Shown here: positions 28,584 to 37,721 of the stretch, piece after piece
Position numbering within the stretch: position 1 is the stretch's first letter
How the letters are laid out: every line of letters starts with the position of its first letter
NCBI RefSeq assembly: GCF_000429365.1
Contig: NZ_AUBS01000001.1
Coordinates: forward strand, 434,001-498,000
Direction of reading: 5' to 3'
Origin: Pseudodonghicola xiamenensis DSM 18339
GTDB lineage: Bacteria > Pseudomonadota > Alphaproteobacteria > Rhodobacterales > Rhodobacteraceae
DNA: 64,000 nucleotides
Notes under the pieces: model-generated
What the model saw: only the letters and a program-made list of their open reading frames with translations
The model's database searches: none
What the model was told of the DNA's origin: nothing
Position numbers and translations under genes: made by a program

Positions 28584-30895
28584 TTGTACTTCGATCGTCC
28601 TTTGGCGTGATCGCTCATGAATTCTTCACCGATGTCCTCGGCCTCATGGGTGCGCAGCAAGACCGGGGCGTTCCACGGCTCGTAGGGGACCAGCCGCCGT
28701 TCGGTCAGGCAGGGTCGCACGAAGCTTTGCGCGGTTTTGTTCAGCAGGCTCGCCGCGAAGGAGAACGAGCTGTTCGAGATTGCCAGATGATCGCCAAGTG
28801 TCAGCGCTGCGAAGTCGGTGAAAAAGCCGTGCGGCAGATCGGTGGCAGGCAGGTCGGCCTCGGTCAGGACGTTGAAGTCCCTGAAGGCAGGCAGCACTGC
28901 CGCTGCATCGTCCGAGGCGATGTAAAGCGTCAGATCGGGCTGTGTCTGGCGCAGCGACTGCACCCAGTCCAGATACCAGTTTTCCGGCGCGATAAAGAAG
29001 ATGCCGGTGCCGAAATCCCCCCGCCGCAGGTGCAGCGGCACCACCGGCCCGGGCTGTTTGGAGAACAGCGTGGCGATCTGGGCCGCGCGGTCTGCATAGG
29101 CGCCCTTGAAGGTGAAGTCGCGCAGGATATCGGCCTTGTAGGGTTTGAAATAGCGGCTGTGATACTGAAAGAAGCCGGTGAAATCGGTGTTCGGACGCAG
29201 CAGGGGATCGTTGGCGACATTGCTGGTTTCCAGATCGTATGTGGTTTCCTCGATCTGAAAGGGCATCTTTGGCAGCGGATCGACGCCGGGCTGAACCTCG
29301 AACATCTCATCACCGGCCCAGATCGGGGTGGCGGCGGTGAAGTCATGTTCCCGCGCATAGCTCTGGATGAACATATACTGATAGAACTGGTTGCCGAACC
29401 GGCCCATGTTGCCCACCGCCGAACAGGTCACCATCGGCCGCCGGATATAGAGCGCATCGCCCCATTCCTCGGAATAGGGGGTATTGGTCATCACCCGGAT
29501 GAAACCGTGATCGCCAAGGAAAGCATCGAGGTCCGAGATCAGCGGGCAGCCCTCGTAGAGTTCCGAGTAGTTCACTTCAAGCTGCAAGGCCTTGATATGC
29601 TTGAGCGTCTCTGTGGCGCCGCGCAGCGCCATCAGTTCAGCCCCCTGGATGTCCATGGCGATGAAATCGAGCTTTGACACATCAACCCCGGCCTCGGCCA
29701 GAAGCTGATCGAGCGGCGCGGTGCGCACCTCGATCGTTTCGGTCACGCCGATCTTGGGATAGAGCTTTGCGTGATCCTTGAGCTCGAGCAGCGAGCTCGA
29801 TTGATCCATCGAGGTGATCTTGAAGGTGGCTGTGCCTTCGCAGTCCGAGGCGGCGCATTCGATCACGGTAACGTCCGCGTCCTTGGCGAAGCGATCGCGC
29901 AGCCCCTGCGCCAGGCCGGGATTGGCCTCGACAAAGACCACGGGGGTGATGTCGCGAGCGCGATAGGTCTTGATTTCGTCCCCCTTGTGGGCCCCGACAT
30001 GAAGCACGCCGGTGGGGCGGATGCCATAGCGGTCGAGCAGCGGGAAATCCAACTCGATCTCGCTTCCCTGCTTCAGGAAGGGACCCATCAACCGTTCGTG
30101 CAAGGCAAGGAAATTGCTGTACTTATAGGTCTCATCCTTGCCGGAGAACTGCTTGAGTTCATAGAACTTTCGGTTCTCCACCCGCAGGATACGATAGCCG
30201 TTGCGCCGCAGCAGTGACCAGATATTTCGCAGTGACACGCCGGCGTCGAAGAAGGTGCCGCCATATTCGAATTGCAGGAAATCCACCTGACCGCGCCGCA
30301 GCAACCCGTCGGCGCCGCGCAGCACATCGTATTCGGCGCCTTCGACGTCGACCTTCAGAAAGCGGATCTGGTCGCGGCGACCGGCCCAATAGCTGTCGAG
30401 AGTGGTGCCCGGCACGGTGATGGCATCGAATCCGGCCGCGAGAATCTGATCCTCGACGCTGAGCCGGCGGTGCAGCGAACTCAGCCGGGCATCGTCGCGA
30501 TAGACATGAAAGGTCATGTCCTCGGTGCAGTTGGTCACTGCGTTCCAGTTCAACCTGACCTTGTCGGCGAGCGTGGCCTTCAGCACGTCATAGGCCGCGG
30601 GCGAGGCCTCGAAAGCGTGCAGTTCCACCGATTTGTCATGCAGTACCGCGTCTGACCATTTGCCGTGATGCGCGCCGACATCCAGGACGACATCGCCCTC
30701 GCGGATGCATTTTCCGATGATGAAACGTTCCTCATCGGTAATAGGGTCGGCTTGGTGGCGTTTGCGCTCCGCCCTGCGAGAAAACAATTTCATTCTATTG
30801 TCCGTATCCAGGTCACGCAGTGGCGCGAATGTCAGGTCGTGGATCGAAATAGCAAAATTTTTCGGTATATTCCGAACCATGTTTGGCAAAGTCAA
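28553..30895 (-). CDS. FkbM-FkbM-GT11-like three-domain glycan enzyme
   Basis: 780 residues in three parts. Domain 1 is an FkbM-type methyltransferase: V-V-L-D-V-G-A-H-H-G-K at 69-79 and K-V-D-V-E-G-A-E at 181-188. Domain 2 is a second FkbM unit: V-L-H-V-G-A-H-K-G-D-E at 297-307 and A-M-D-I-Q-G-A-E at 413-420. Domain 3 (about 485-745) resembles alpha-1,2-fucosyltransferase GT11: G-R-F-G-N-Q-F-Y-Q-Y at 498-507, the donor motif H-L-R-R-G-D at 622-627 and I-S-N-S-S-F-S at 706-712. The tail is basic. It likely transfers a deoxyhexose or similar sugar and methylates the glycan twice; substrate and order are not known. There is no signal peptide, so it should act in the cytoplasm. Confidence 0.85.
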   Translation of the reverse strand: MTLPNMVRNIPKNFAISIHDLTFAPLRDLDTDNRMKLFSRRAERKRHQADPITDEERFIIGKCIREGDVVLDVGAHHGKWSDAVLHDKSVELHAFEASPAAYDVLKATLADKVRLNWNAVTNCTEDMTFHVYRDDARLSSLHRRLSVEDQILAAGFDAITVPGTTLDSYWAGRRDQIRFLKVDVEGAEYDVLRGADGLLRRGQVDFLQFEYGGTFFDAGVSLRNIWSLLRRNGYRILRVENRKFYELKQFSGKDETYKYSNFLALHERLMGPFLKQGSEIELDFPLLDRYGIRPTGVLHVGAHKGDEIKTYRARDITPVVFVEANPGLAQGLRDRFAKDADVTVIECAASDCEGTATFKITSMDQSSSLLELKDHAKLYPKIGVTETIEVRTAPLDQLLAEAGVDVSKLDFIAMDIQGAELMALRGATETLKHIKALQLEVNYSELYEGCPLISDLDAFLGDHGFIRVMTNTPYSEEWGDALYIRRPMVTCSAVGNMGRFGNQFYQYMFIQSYAREHDFTAATPIWAGDEMFEVQPGVDPLPKMPFQIEETTYDLETSNVANDPLLRPNTDFTGFFQYHSRYFKPYKADILRDFTFKGAYADRAAQIATLFSKQPGPVVPLHLRRGDFGTGIFFIAPENWYLDWVQSLRQTQPDLTLYIASDDAAAVLPAFRDFNVLTEADLPATDLPHGFFTDFAALTLGDHLAISNSSFSFAASLLNKTAQSFVRPCLTERRLVPYEPWNAPVLLRTHEAEDIGEEFMSDHAKGRSKYKWRKLRKLFG

Positions 30896-30989
30896 ATCGC
30901 CTTGTAAACCGCTGGCTTCGGCGATTGTTTTTCAAACGTAGCCTGTGACTTCGTCATCAAACCGCTTCAAGGGGGCGCAGGCCTGAACG

Positions 30990-31604
30990 TCACTGGTCAG
31001 CCGCGATCAGCCCCAGTCCGCGAAGATAGATGCCGATCCCTGCCTCGAGCAGATCTTCGGGCGAAAATGGCGATGTGGCAATGTTGTTGCGGGCGTAAAG
31101 CTCGACCACCCCATGGCTCAGCGCCCAGATATGGGCACTGAACATCGAGGCCGGCGGCCGACGATCGGCGGGAATATGTTCAGACAGGGTTTCGGCGGCC
31201 TGTTCCAACACGCTACGGGCCCGCGTTGTCGCCGCGGCAAGTTCGGGCGTGCGGTTGGGGGCGATGCCGCTTTCGAACATGGCAATGTAATGCCCAGGGT
31301 GCTTGCGCGCGAAGGCCAGATAGGCGCGGCCTGTCGCCTCGAAGGCGGCAAGCGCCGAGGGCAGGCCGCTGTCATAGGCATATTTCATGAGGTCGGCGAA
31401 TATCTCGAAGCCCTGGCGCGCGGCTTCGGCGATCAGGTCCTCGCGGCCGGCGAAATGGCGATAGACCGCCGCCGGGGTTACCCCGGCCAGCTTGGCGGCC
31501 TCTGACAGCGTAAAGCCGGTGGGGCCTTTTTCCTCGATCAGCGTCAGCGCCGCCTCGACCAGCGCCTGCCGCAGATTGCCGTGATGATAGCCGCGTTTTC
31601 CCAT
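30990..31604 (-). CDS. TetR/AcrR family transcriptional regulator
   Basis: 204 residues. The N-terminal helix-turn-helix runs from Y-H-H-G-N-L-R-Q-A-L-V-E-A-A near residue 5 to G-V-T-P-A-A-V-Y-R-H-F-A-G-R-E-D-L near 40-56, followed by an all-helical ligand domain. The ligand is unknown. It ends the minus-strand run that begins with the DMT transporter and follows ppk2 by 12 bases, so it may regulate that run or itself. Confidence 0.9.
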   Translation of the reverse strand: MGKRGYHHGNLRQALVEAALTLIEEKGPTGFTLSEAAKLAGVTPAAVYRHFAGREDLIAEAARQGFEIFADLMKYAYDSGLPSALAAFEATGRAYLAFARKHPGHYIAMFESGIAPNRTPELAAATTRARSVLEQAAETLSEHIPADRRPPASMFSAHIWALSHGVVELYARNNIATSPFSPEDLLEAGIGIYLRGLGLIAADQ

Positions 31605-31616
31605 CCTCGTAATGCG

Positions 31617-32507
31617 TCAGCTATCCCAAAGGCCGGGGCCACCGCAGACGCTTAGATCCGGTTTGCCGATGGCTTTGGTGTCTTTTTGGTCATAGTCGAG
31701 GCTCAGCAGAAGATGCCGTATCGCCTCCAGTCGGGTGCGTCGCTTGTCGTCCGACCTGATGACGGTCCAGGGGGCATAGGGGCTTTGGCTGCGGGTCAGG
31801 GTCTCGGCGATGGCCCGGGTATATTCGTCCCAGAGATTCAGCCCCTTCACGTCGATATCGCTCAGCTTCCACTGCTTCAGCGGGTCGCGTTCGCGGGCGA
31901 GAAAGCGGCGCAGCTGTTCAGCCTGACCGATGTTCAGCCAAAGTTTGAACAGATGGATGCCGTCGTCGACCAGGGACTGTTCGAAAGGGATGACCTGGTG
32001 AAAGAAGCGTTCGCGTTCTTCGTCCGAGCAGAAGTCGAACACCTTTTCGACCACGCCGCGGTTGTACCAGCTCCGGTCGTAGAAGACGATTTCACCGCAG
32101 GTCGGCAGGTGGTCGATGTAGCGCTGGAAGTACCACTGGCCGCATTCCGTGTCGGTCGGCTTGGGCAGGGCCACAAGGCGTGCGCCGCGCGGGTTCAGAT
32201 ATTCGCGGAACCGTTTGATCGTGCCGCCCTTGCCGGCGGCATCGCGGCCTTCGAAGACCACCACGACGCGGGCACCGCTTTTCTTGACCCAGGCCTGCAT
32301 CTTGCCCAGCTCGATATGCAGCGCCAGCAACTGGCGTTCATAGACCTTGTTCTTCAGTCGCTCCGAATGCGGGTAACCCGGCGTCAGGATGTCATCCTTG
32401 TCGGCCCGCTTGATCGCCTTGCGAACATGCTCGGGGGCGTCTTTTTCGAAAAATCGGGTGATTGCGCCGTCGAAGGGAAGGTCGTCCATGGCCATGTCGT
32501 CCTGCAT
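31617..32507 (-). CDS. ppk2: Polyphosphate kinase 2
   Basis: Transfers phosphate between polyphosphate and nucleotides, usually making GTP or ATP from the diphosphate. The 296 residues form a single PPK2 domain (class I length). Walker A is [11 protein letters not shown] near residue 85, the lid region is [14 protein letters not shown], and Walker B/lid is [12 protein letters not shown] near 140. ATG 32507 is taken; two further methionines within 7 codons are alternatives. It lies between the alpha/beta hydrolase (25-base gap) and the TetR gene. Confidence 0.93.
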   Translation of the reverse strand: MQDDMAMDDLPFDGAITRFFEKDAPEHVRKAIKRADKDDILTPGYPHSERLKNKVYERQLLALHIELGKMQAWVKKSGARVVVVFEGRDAAGKGGTIKRFREYLNPRGARLVALPKPTDTECGQWYFQRYIDHLPTCGEIVFYDRSWYNRGVVEKVFDFCSDEERERFFHQVIPFEQSLVDDGIHLFKLWLNIGQAEQLRRFLARERDPLKQWKLSDIDVKGLNLWDEYTRAIAETLTRSQSPYAPWTVIRSDDKRRTRLEAIRHLLLSLDYDQKDTKAIGKPDLSVCGGPGLWDS

Positions 32508-32532
32508 TGATCTCAAATCACTATATGGAATG

Positions 32533-33510
32533 TTAAAGTGGTTTACGCAAACCCGCACGGGCCGCGGCCCGGTCGATGGCGGCGGCGACTTCGGGGGCGG
32601 CGACATGCTGGGGCATATGGCCGATGCCGTCGAGCCAGGTGATTTCGGCGGTTTTGATCCGGTCCGCCAGGGCGCGGGAATGCAACCCGGGGTCGACGGT
32701 GATATCGGCGGTGCCGTGGATGATTTCGGTGGGCACCGCGATCTGGTCGTAAAGCGGGGCCAGTGCTTCGATTTCGGCCAGCAGGTTGGCGCGCTGGCGG
32801 GCGTTGGCCCGCAGGCTGGAGCGTCTGAGCGTCAGCCGGGGGCCGAAATGATCGCCATAGCCCTTGGGCACCGGTTGCGGCGCGAAGACCTCGCGCAGGG
32901 TGGTCTCGATCTTGCTCTGCGGCACCCATGCGGTGAGCAGAGGCACCGCCAGCCGGGCCCCCAGCCGCGAAGAGGTGATGCGATAGAACAGATCGAGCGG
33001 GACCTCCCAAGGATGAGAGGCCGCCGAGACCGGGACCAGCGCCGAGAGCGCTTCGGGGTGATGCACTGCCCAGGCCAGCGCCACCGCGCCGCCATAGCTC
33101 TGGCCGACGACGATGGGGCGATCTGCGCCCAGCCTCTGCGCGGCGCCGACCAGCAGATCGGCCTGTTCAGAAATGCCCTCGTGCCCCTTTGGCAGCGGGT
33201 CGGAATAGCCAAGGCCGGGCCGATCGAACAGGATTACCCGATAGCGGTCGGCCAGCAGCGGGGCGAGGGCAAAGCTCATGTCCCGGGTATTGCCGCTGGA
33301 GCCGTGGATCAGCACCACATCCGGGCCGCTTCCCATTACCTCGGCATGTATGCGGGTGCCGTCGACGGCGATCATCCGGCCATGGGGCGGGTGGCTGGCC
33401 TCGGCCCGTGCCTCGGCGCGTGCCGCCCGCCAGAGCGTCGCGGCCGAAATCGCCGCCACAAGGGCCATTCCAATCCCGATAGTCGGCAGGACGAGCATCG
33501 CCCGTATCAT
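32533..33510 (-). CDS. Membrane-anchored alpha/beta hydrolase
   Basis: 325 residues starting 4 bases after the metA stop. A single N-terminal hydrophobic segment (about residues 4-24) anchors it or exports it. The hydrolase core has the oxyanion H-G-S-S-G-N near 66, nucleophile elbow V-G-Q-S-Y-G-G-A near 130, acid D-I-T-V-D near 280 and catalytic histidine in G-I-G-H-M-P near 303. The substrate is unknown. Close packing with metA upstream suggests co-transcription rather than shared function. Confidence 0.88.
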   Translation of the reverse strand: MIRAMLVLPTIGIGMALVAAISAATLWRAARAEARAEASHPPHGRMIAVDGTRIHAEVMGSGPDVVLIHGSSGNTRDMSFALAPLLADRYRVILFDRPGLGYSDPLPKGHEGISEQADLLVGAAQRLGADRPIVVGQSYGGAVALAWAVHHPEALSALVPVSAASHPWEVPLDLFYRITSSRLGARLAVPLLTAWVPQSKIETTLREVFAPQPVPKGYGDHFGPRLTLRRSSLRANARQRANLLAEIEALAPLYDQIAVPTEIIHGTADITVDPGLHSRALADRIKTAEITWLDGIGHMPQHVAAPEVAAAIDRAAARAGLRKPL

Positions 33511-33514
33511 CCGG

Positions 33515-34459
33515 TCAGCCGCAGTTGCGCAGGTCCATGCGTTCCTGCCCGATCCTGGCCATGTCGAAAGGCGTGGTCTGATAGATCTCGCCAATCCAGT
33601 TGCCGTAGAGAAGATGCGCCTGGCTGCGCCAGCGGTTCGACGGTTTCCGGCTGGGGTCATCGTCGGGGTAGTAATTCACCGGTACCTTGATCGCGCTTCC
33701 GGCAGCGGCGTCGCGGTCATATTCCTGCTTCAGCGTATCGCTGTCATATTCGAAGTGATTAAAGACATAGAGAGCACGATGGCCCGGATCCTCGACCAGA
33801 CAGGGGCCAACCTCGGCACTGCCCAGAAGCGTGTTCAGTTGCGGGATCGCATCCAGTTCAGTCTGCTTGATCTCGGTCCAGCGGCTGACCGGGACGATGA
33901 AATCATCCGAAAGCCCACGCAGATAAGGCGAGGACGGGTTCAGGTTCTGCTGCCGGAAACAGCCGAAGGCCTTATGGTCGAGGATATGCTTCTGCACCCG
34001 GTGGAAGTGATAGATCATCGCCATGCCGCCCCAGCATACGCCGAAGGTGGAGTGCACGTTGGTCTGGGTCCAGTCGAACACCTCCTGGATTTCGTCCCAA
34101 TAGGTCACTTCCTCATAGGGCAGATGTTCGATCGGGGCGCCGGTGATGATCAGCCCGTCGAATTTCTCGTCCTTGACCTCCTGGAAGGGGCGATAGAATT
34201 CTTCCATATGTTCGGCGGCGGTGTTCTTGGTCTGATGTTCGGTCATCCGGATCAGCGACAGGTCGATCTGCAGTGGCGTGGCGCCGATCAGCCGGGCGAA
34301 CTGGTTCTCTGTCTGGATCTTCTTCGGCATCAGGTTCAGAAGCCCGATCTTCAGCGGCCGAATGTCCTGCCGCGCCGCCTGATCTTCGGACATGACCATG
34401 ACGCCCTCGCGCGAGAGCACGTCATAGGCAGGCAGGTCAGCTGGGATCTTGATGGGCAT
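33515..34459 (-). CDS. metAA: Homoserine O-acetyltransferase (MetA family, acetyl-specific)
   Basis: Activates homoserine for methionine synthesis. 314 residues from [10 protein letters not shown]; the ORF is open to 34516 but that extension is unsupported. Nucleophile C142 in F-G-V-C-W-G-G is present. The acyl-CoA selecting position 111 is glutamate (T-G-A-P-I-E). In characterised MetA proteins glutamate here means acetyl-CoA and glycine means succinyl-CoA, so the product is predicted to be O-acetylhomoserine although many databases would call it a succinyltransferase. I looked for a SAM riboswitch in the 106 bases upstream and recognised none. Confidence 0.93.
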   Translation of the reverse strand: MPIKIPADLPAYDVLSREGVMVMSEDQAARQDIRPLKIGLLNLMPKKIQTENQFARLIGATPLQIDLSLIRMTEHQTKNTAAEHMEEFYRPFQEVKDEKFDGLIITGAPIEHLPYEEVTYWDEIQEVFDWTQTNVHSTFGVCWGGMAMIYHFHRVQKHILDHKAFGCFRQQNLNPSSPYLRGLSDDFIVPVSRWTEIKQTELDAIPQLNTLLGSAEVGPCLVEDPGHRALYVFNHFEYDSDTLKQEYDRDAAAGSAIKVPVNYYPDDDPSRKPSNRWRSQAHLLYGNWIGEIYQTTPFDMARIGQERMDLRNCG

Positions 34460-34565
34460 GGCGAACAGGTTCCTTGTGGTTTCCTGATAGATAGACCCGC
34501 CTGGCCACGGTGCCAAGCGGGGAGGATGCGGACAAAGCTGCGGCGGGGCCGTCGGGACCGGGGCG

Positions 34566-35429
34566 TTACCCGCGGGCGGCGAGGGTCTCGGCGATCAGAT
34601 CGTCGAAGTCATGCGAATCCCGCATTCGGGCGATCTGGTCGGCGCTGACCGTGATACCCCAATTGTCGGCCATCGCCTGATAGCGGGGCTGGCGATGCGC
34701 CAGTGCCTGGGCATAGGTCCAGCGGATGAAGCTGTCGGGGTCGACCTCCTCTGCGGCACAATCGCGCTCGGACAGGTATTGATCCCAGATGCGGGTCAGG
34801 AACTCCGGCTGGTAGGACATCGGTTTCGGCGCACGGTCAAAGCGGCGGATCAGCTCTTCGGTATGGGCCTCGTCGCCCTTGATCCAGACCATCAGCGTGT
34901 GCTTGGTCAGCTCGCTCAGCACCTGATCGTCGGGGTTGTTCGGGTCGACCCATTCGCAGATCGACCCACCGGTGTCACAGATGAAATGCGGATAGCCATA
35001 AAGCCGTTCTGCCCGGTCGATGAAATATTCGGTATCGAGCAGCGCGTGGATCTCGGCCAGGCGGAACTGTTCCTGCCGGCGACGATATTCGGAGATCGGC
35101 AGGCCGCCCTTCATCTGATTGCCCGGCTTGCCCAGATAGGTCGAGACCGGCGCCAGATTGTCGAAACTGATGTTCGAGCCGATATAGATCGAATCCGACA
35201 GCAGCAGATCGCGCAGGAACGGCACCTTCATCGCCTCGGCCTTGGCGTTGTCGGTGATATATTCACCCATGTAACGGGTGCCGATGCGGTAATCGATGCT
35301 GTAATGGAACCAGTCGCCGGCGGCGCGCAGCATGTTGCTGACATAGGTCTTTCCCAGTCCCGACATGCCGAAGAACAACACCCGCTTGCGCGGGGCTGCG
35401 CGCCAGTTCTCTGCCGTCTGGTAAAGCAT
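34566..35429 (-). CDS. P-loop ATPase/kinase-like protein, unrecognised
   Basis: 287 residues from ATG 35429, chosen because GGAG stands 7 bases upstream; the frame is open to 35486. A Walker A loop, G-M-S-G-L-G-K-T, lies at residues 21-28 after a strand V-L-F-F. A conserved acidic stretch [12 protein letters not shown] near 155 could be Walker B-like. The remainder is helical and rich in aromatic residues. It looks like a small-molecule kinase or AAA-type fold of the kind annotated simply as ATPase in Rhodobacterales; no partner is known. It is 57 bases downstream of the DMT transporter and 106 bases upstream of metAA on the same strand. Confidence 0.75.
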   Translation of the reverse strand: MLYQTAENWRAAPRKRVLFFGMSGLGKTYVSNMLRAAGDWFHYSIDYRIGTRYMGEYITDNAKAEAMKVPFLRDLLLSDSIYIGSNISFDNLAPVSTYLGKPGNQMKGGLPISEYRRRQEQFRLAEIHALLDTEYFIDRAERLYGYPHFICDTGGSICEWVDPNNPDDQVLSELTKHTLMVWIKGDEAHTEELIRRFDRAPKPMSYQPEFLTRIWDQYLSERDCAAEEVDPDSFIRWTYAQALAHRQPRYQAMADNWGITVSADQIARMRDSHDFDDLIAETLAARG

Positions 35430-35486
35430 GCCCGAGCTCCGTCTCATTTCCCCGCCCGCTGTAATCCGCGGCACCGGCGCGGTCAA

Positions 35487-36383
35487 TCAGGCGGCGCGCC
35501 GAGACGGGCGCGGACCGCGGGTTTCCGAGGTGATGTTCAGATAATTCCCGGCGAAGATGATGACGGCGCCGACCAGAACCCAGATGTCCAGAGGTTCGCC
35601 ATAAAGGACCATGCCGATGACGGCGATGGCAGGCAGTCGGACGAAATCCAGTGGCACCACCACGGTGGCCGGGGCGATGGACAGCGCATTGGCAACGCAG
35701 CTGTGGGCGATCAGCCCGGCCAGGGCGATCACCAGCAGCCAGGGCAGGGTGGAGGCATCGGGCAGGGCGATATCGCCATCCGCGCCGGCGGTGATCATGC
35801 CCAGCACAAGCTGGATCGACGTCAGCCAGAACATGATGTTGGCGACACTGTGATCGCGGGTCAGCCGTTTGGTGAAGAGAGTCGTCAGGGCGAAGAACAC
35901 GGCCGCAGCGGCAGCGGCGAATACGCCCAGGTTCAATGTGTCGGGGCTGGGGCGCGCCACGACCAGGATGCCGATGAACCCGATGGCCGCCGACAGCGCC
36001 CGCAGCGGTGTGAGCCGTTCGCCCAACAGCAGCGGCGCCAGGACAACCACCCACAGAGGCGAGGTGAATTCCAGCGCGAAGACCTGGGCCAGCGGGATCA
36101 CGGTGATGGCGAAGAACCAAAGATTCTGGCCGATGAAATGCGCCAAGTTGCGGCTGAATTGCAGTTTCAGTCCGCGCCGGTTGATCTGGTGAAAGCCTCT
36201 GGTCACGCCGAGAAAGACCAGAATGATCAAGACCCCCAGCCCGCTGCGATACATCATGATCTCAAAGGTATCGAGCGCGAAGCTTACCGCGCGCCCGGCC
36301 ACGGCCATGGCCGAAAACGAAATGATGGCGCCGGTCATCCATAATGCGGCGCGGCCTACCCGCGGGGGCGTCTGATCCTGCAT
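35487..36383 (-). CDS. DMT superfamily (EamA) transporter
   Basis: 298 residues with ten hydrophobic segments in two EamA repeats, about 10-150 and 155-285. R-S-G-L-G-V-L-I-I-L near 46 and E-F-T-S-P-L-W-V-V-V-L-A-P-L-L-L-G-E-R-L near 104-123 mark the first repeat, and F-V-R-L-P-A-I-A-V-I-G-M-V-L-Y-G-E-P-L-D near 243 the second. A metabolite exporter or importer of unknown substrate. A hairpin (GCACCGAA / TTCGGTGC, 36406-36425) lies in its leader. Confidence 0.9.
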   Translation of the reverse strand: MQDQTPPRVGRAALWMTGAIISFSAMAVAGRAVSFALDTFEIMMYRSGLGVLIILVFLGVTRGFHQINRRGLKLQFSRNLAHFIGQNLWFFAITVIPLAQVFALEFTSPLWVVVLAPLLLGERLTPLRALSAAIGFIGILVVARPSPDTLNLGVFAAAAAAVFFALTTLFTKRLTRDHSVANIMFWLTSIQLVLGMITAGADGDIALPDASTLPWLLVIALAGLIAHSCVANALSIAPATVVVPLDFVRLPAIAVIGMVLYGEPLDIWVLVGAVIIFAGNYLNITSETRGPRPSRRAA

Positions 36384-36568
36384 GTGATGGTTCCTCCACT
36401 TGCGGGCACCGAAGCGTTTCGGTGCTGCAAGGTCAAGACGGATTGCGGCGGTATTCGCATTGCGCCGGAAAAATGGTGTGCGCCGGGATCAATCTTGTCC
36501 TGCAAGCCTTTACGGCCATGGGGGTCATTTGTAACGTTATGCTATCTGAAGTTGTTTGGAGCGTCCTA

Positions 36569-37579
36569 ATGGCGATCTACATTGCCGGGGGGTCGAATTC
36601 CCTTTCCAAAACCGGTTGGGTTTCGAAGTTTCGGGAAGTCATGGGCCCTGAGATGGAGATACGAAACATTTCTGTCGGCGCCGCGCCTTCCCATATGGGC
36701 GCCTATCGCTGCCTCAGTACGGTGGACTTGGGGCCTGGCGATACAGTGATTTGGGAATATGGTATTAATGACGCTAATCACATTTACAAAAGGGGACTGG
36801 ATGAAGCCGAGTTTGTCCGGGCCGTCGAACAGCTGATCGAGGGCTGTATGGAAAAAGGCGCTGGGTTTGTCGCTGCCATTTTCCAACCCCGGGATGTGGA
36901 ACGCCTGGGTGGCATGAGCAGCTACCGAGCTTTGTTGCGCGAGCTGTTTGACCGGCATGGGATCCGTTATCTGGACCTTCCCGAAGCTTATCCTGCCGCT
37001 CATGGGCTGGACCACTTTCCCGGTGCCCTCTTTAAGAACCGGATGCACTATGATGAGGATAATCCGATCATGGATTTTATTGCCGAAGAGGTCGCAAAAC
37101 TGGTGCGCGCGATGCCGGAGGCCGTTCCGCGTGCTGTGACGGGACCGAAGTTGCGTTTCTATGAGGAGTTTTCTGGCGGAACCCTAGAGAAGTTCGAGAA
37201 CACAGTCTTGCAGTTGGATGTCTGGCGACCCGGGGATGATGGTCTGCACGGGCGGATGGCTGGCTCGGGGCACCTGGTTGGCATCATCCTTATCTCGAAG
37301 CAATTTGGCGGCGTCTTGGACTTTGAGCTTGCTGGCGAGAGGTTGCGGTTTTCCGCCGCTTTTCGAGAGAAAGACTTCGACAAACCAATGTTGAAATTTG
37401 TCTCCCTCTCGGCTCTGTTGGGGCGGAAAATCCAGTTTCAGGCGGGGGATGGGTTTTCGCTGAAATGGGCGGATAGCACCCAAGGGATGCTCGCGTATCC
37501 CGGTTTCAGGCAAGACATGAAACGGCGGGGTCTGATGGGGAGGGAATCTCGTGTCGTGGCGCTCATGACAGAGGAATAG
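36569..37579 (+). CDS. SGNH/GDSL hydrolase-like protein
   Basis: 336 residues. The N-terminus Y-I-A-G-G-S-N-S (serine at 9, in place of GDS) matches block I of SGNH hydrolases. W-E-Y-G-I-N-D-A-N near 60-69 resembles the block III asparagine region, and a late D-H-F near 150 could supply the catalytic Asp-His pair. A second, strand-rich domain of about 130 residues follows and is not recognised. No signal peptide. Base composition is visibly less GC-rich than the neighbours (many AT-ending codons), so it may have arrived by transfer. It stands alone: DMT diverges upstream and guaA converges downstream. A role in acyl or glycan modification is only a guess. Confidence 0.65.
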   Translation: MAIYIAGGSNSLSKTGWVSKFREVMGPEMEIRNISVGAAPSHMGAYRCLSTVDLGPGDTVIWEYGINDANHIYKRGLDEAEFVRAVEQLIEGCMEKGAGFVAAIFQPRDVERLGGMSSYRALLRELFDRHGIRYLDLPEAYPAAHGLDHFPGALFKNRMHYDEDNPIMDFIAEEVAKLVRAMPEAVPRAVTGPKLRFYEEFSGGTLEKFENTVLQLDVWRPGDDGLHGRMAGSGHLVGIILISKQFGGVLDFELAGERLRFSAAFREKDFDKPMLKFVSLSALLGRKIQFQAGDGFSLKWADSTQGMLAYPGFRQDMKRRGLMGRESRVVALMTEE

Positions 37580-37615
37580 CATGCCTCGATCATCGAATGC
37601 TTGGACATTCGCAAA

Positions 37616-37700
37616 CGCCGCGCCAGATTGGCGCGGCGACGGGATTGTTCAGAACTGTTTCAGATCGTTTCGCCTCAGCTGAGACCTTGAGGCGAAACGA
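37616..37700. other. Two strong inverted repeats between convergent genes
   Basis: First hairpin: CGCCGCGCC / GGCGCGGCG around AGATT (37616-37638); on the minus strand it is followed by TTTG, so it may terminate guaA. Second: 13-base perfect arms TCGTTTCGCCTCA (37665-37677) and TGAGGCGAAACGA (37688-37700) around a 10-base loop, with no T-run on either side. Together they may act as a bidirectional stop between the SGNH gene and guaA. Confidence 0.55.
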
Positions 37701-37721
37701 GCAGGGCGGGGCGCCGCACGG

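Noticed and set aside
34460..34565. SAM riboswitch upstream of metAA
   Set aside because: I looked for SAM-II and related motifs and did not recognise the conserved core; a covariance-model search would decide.
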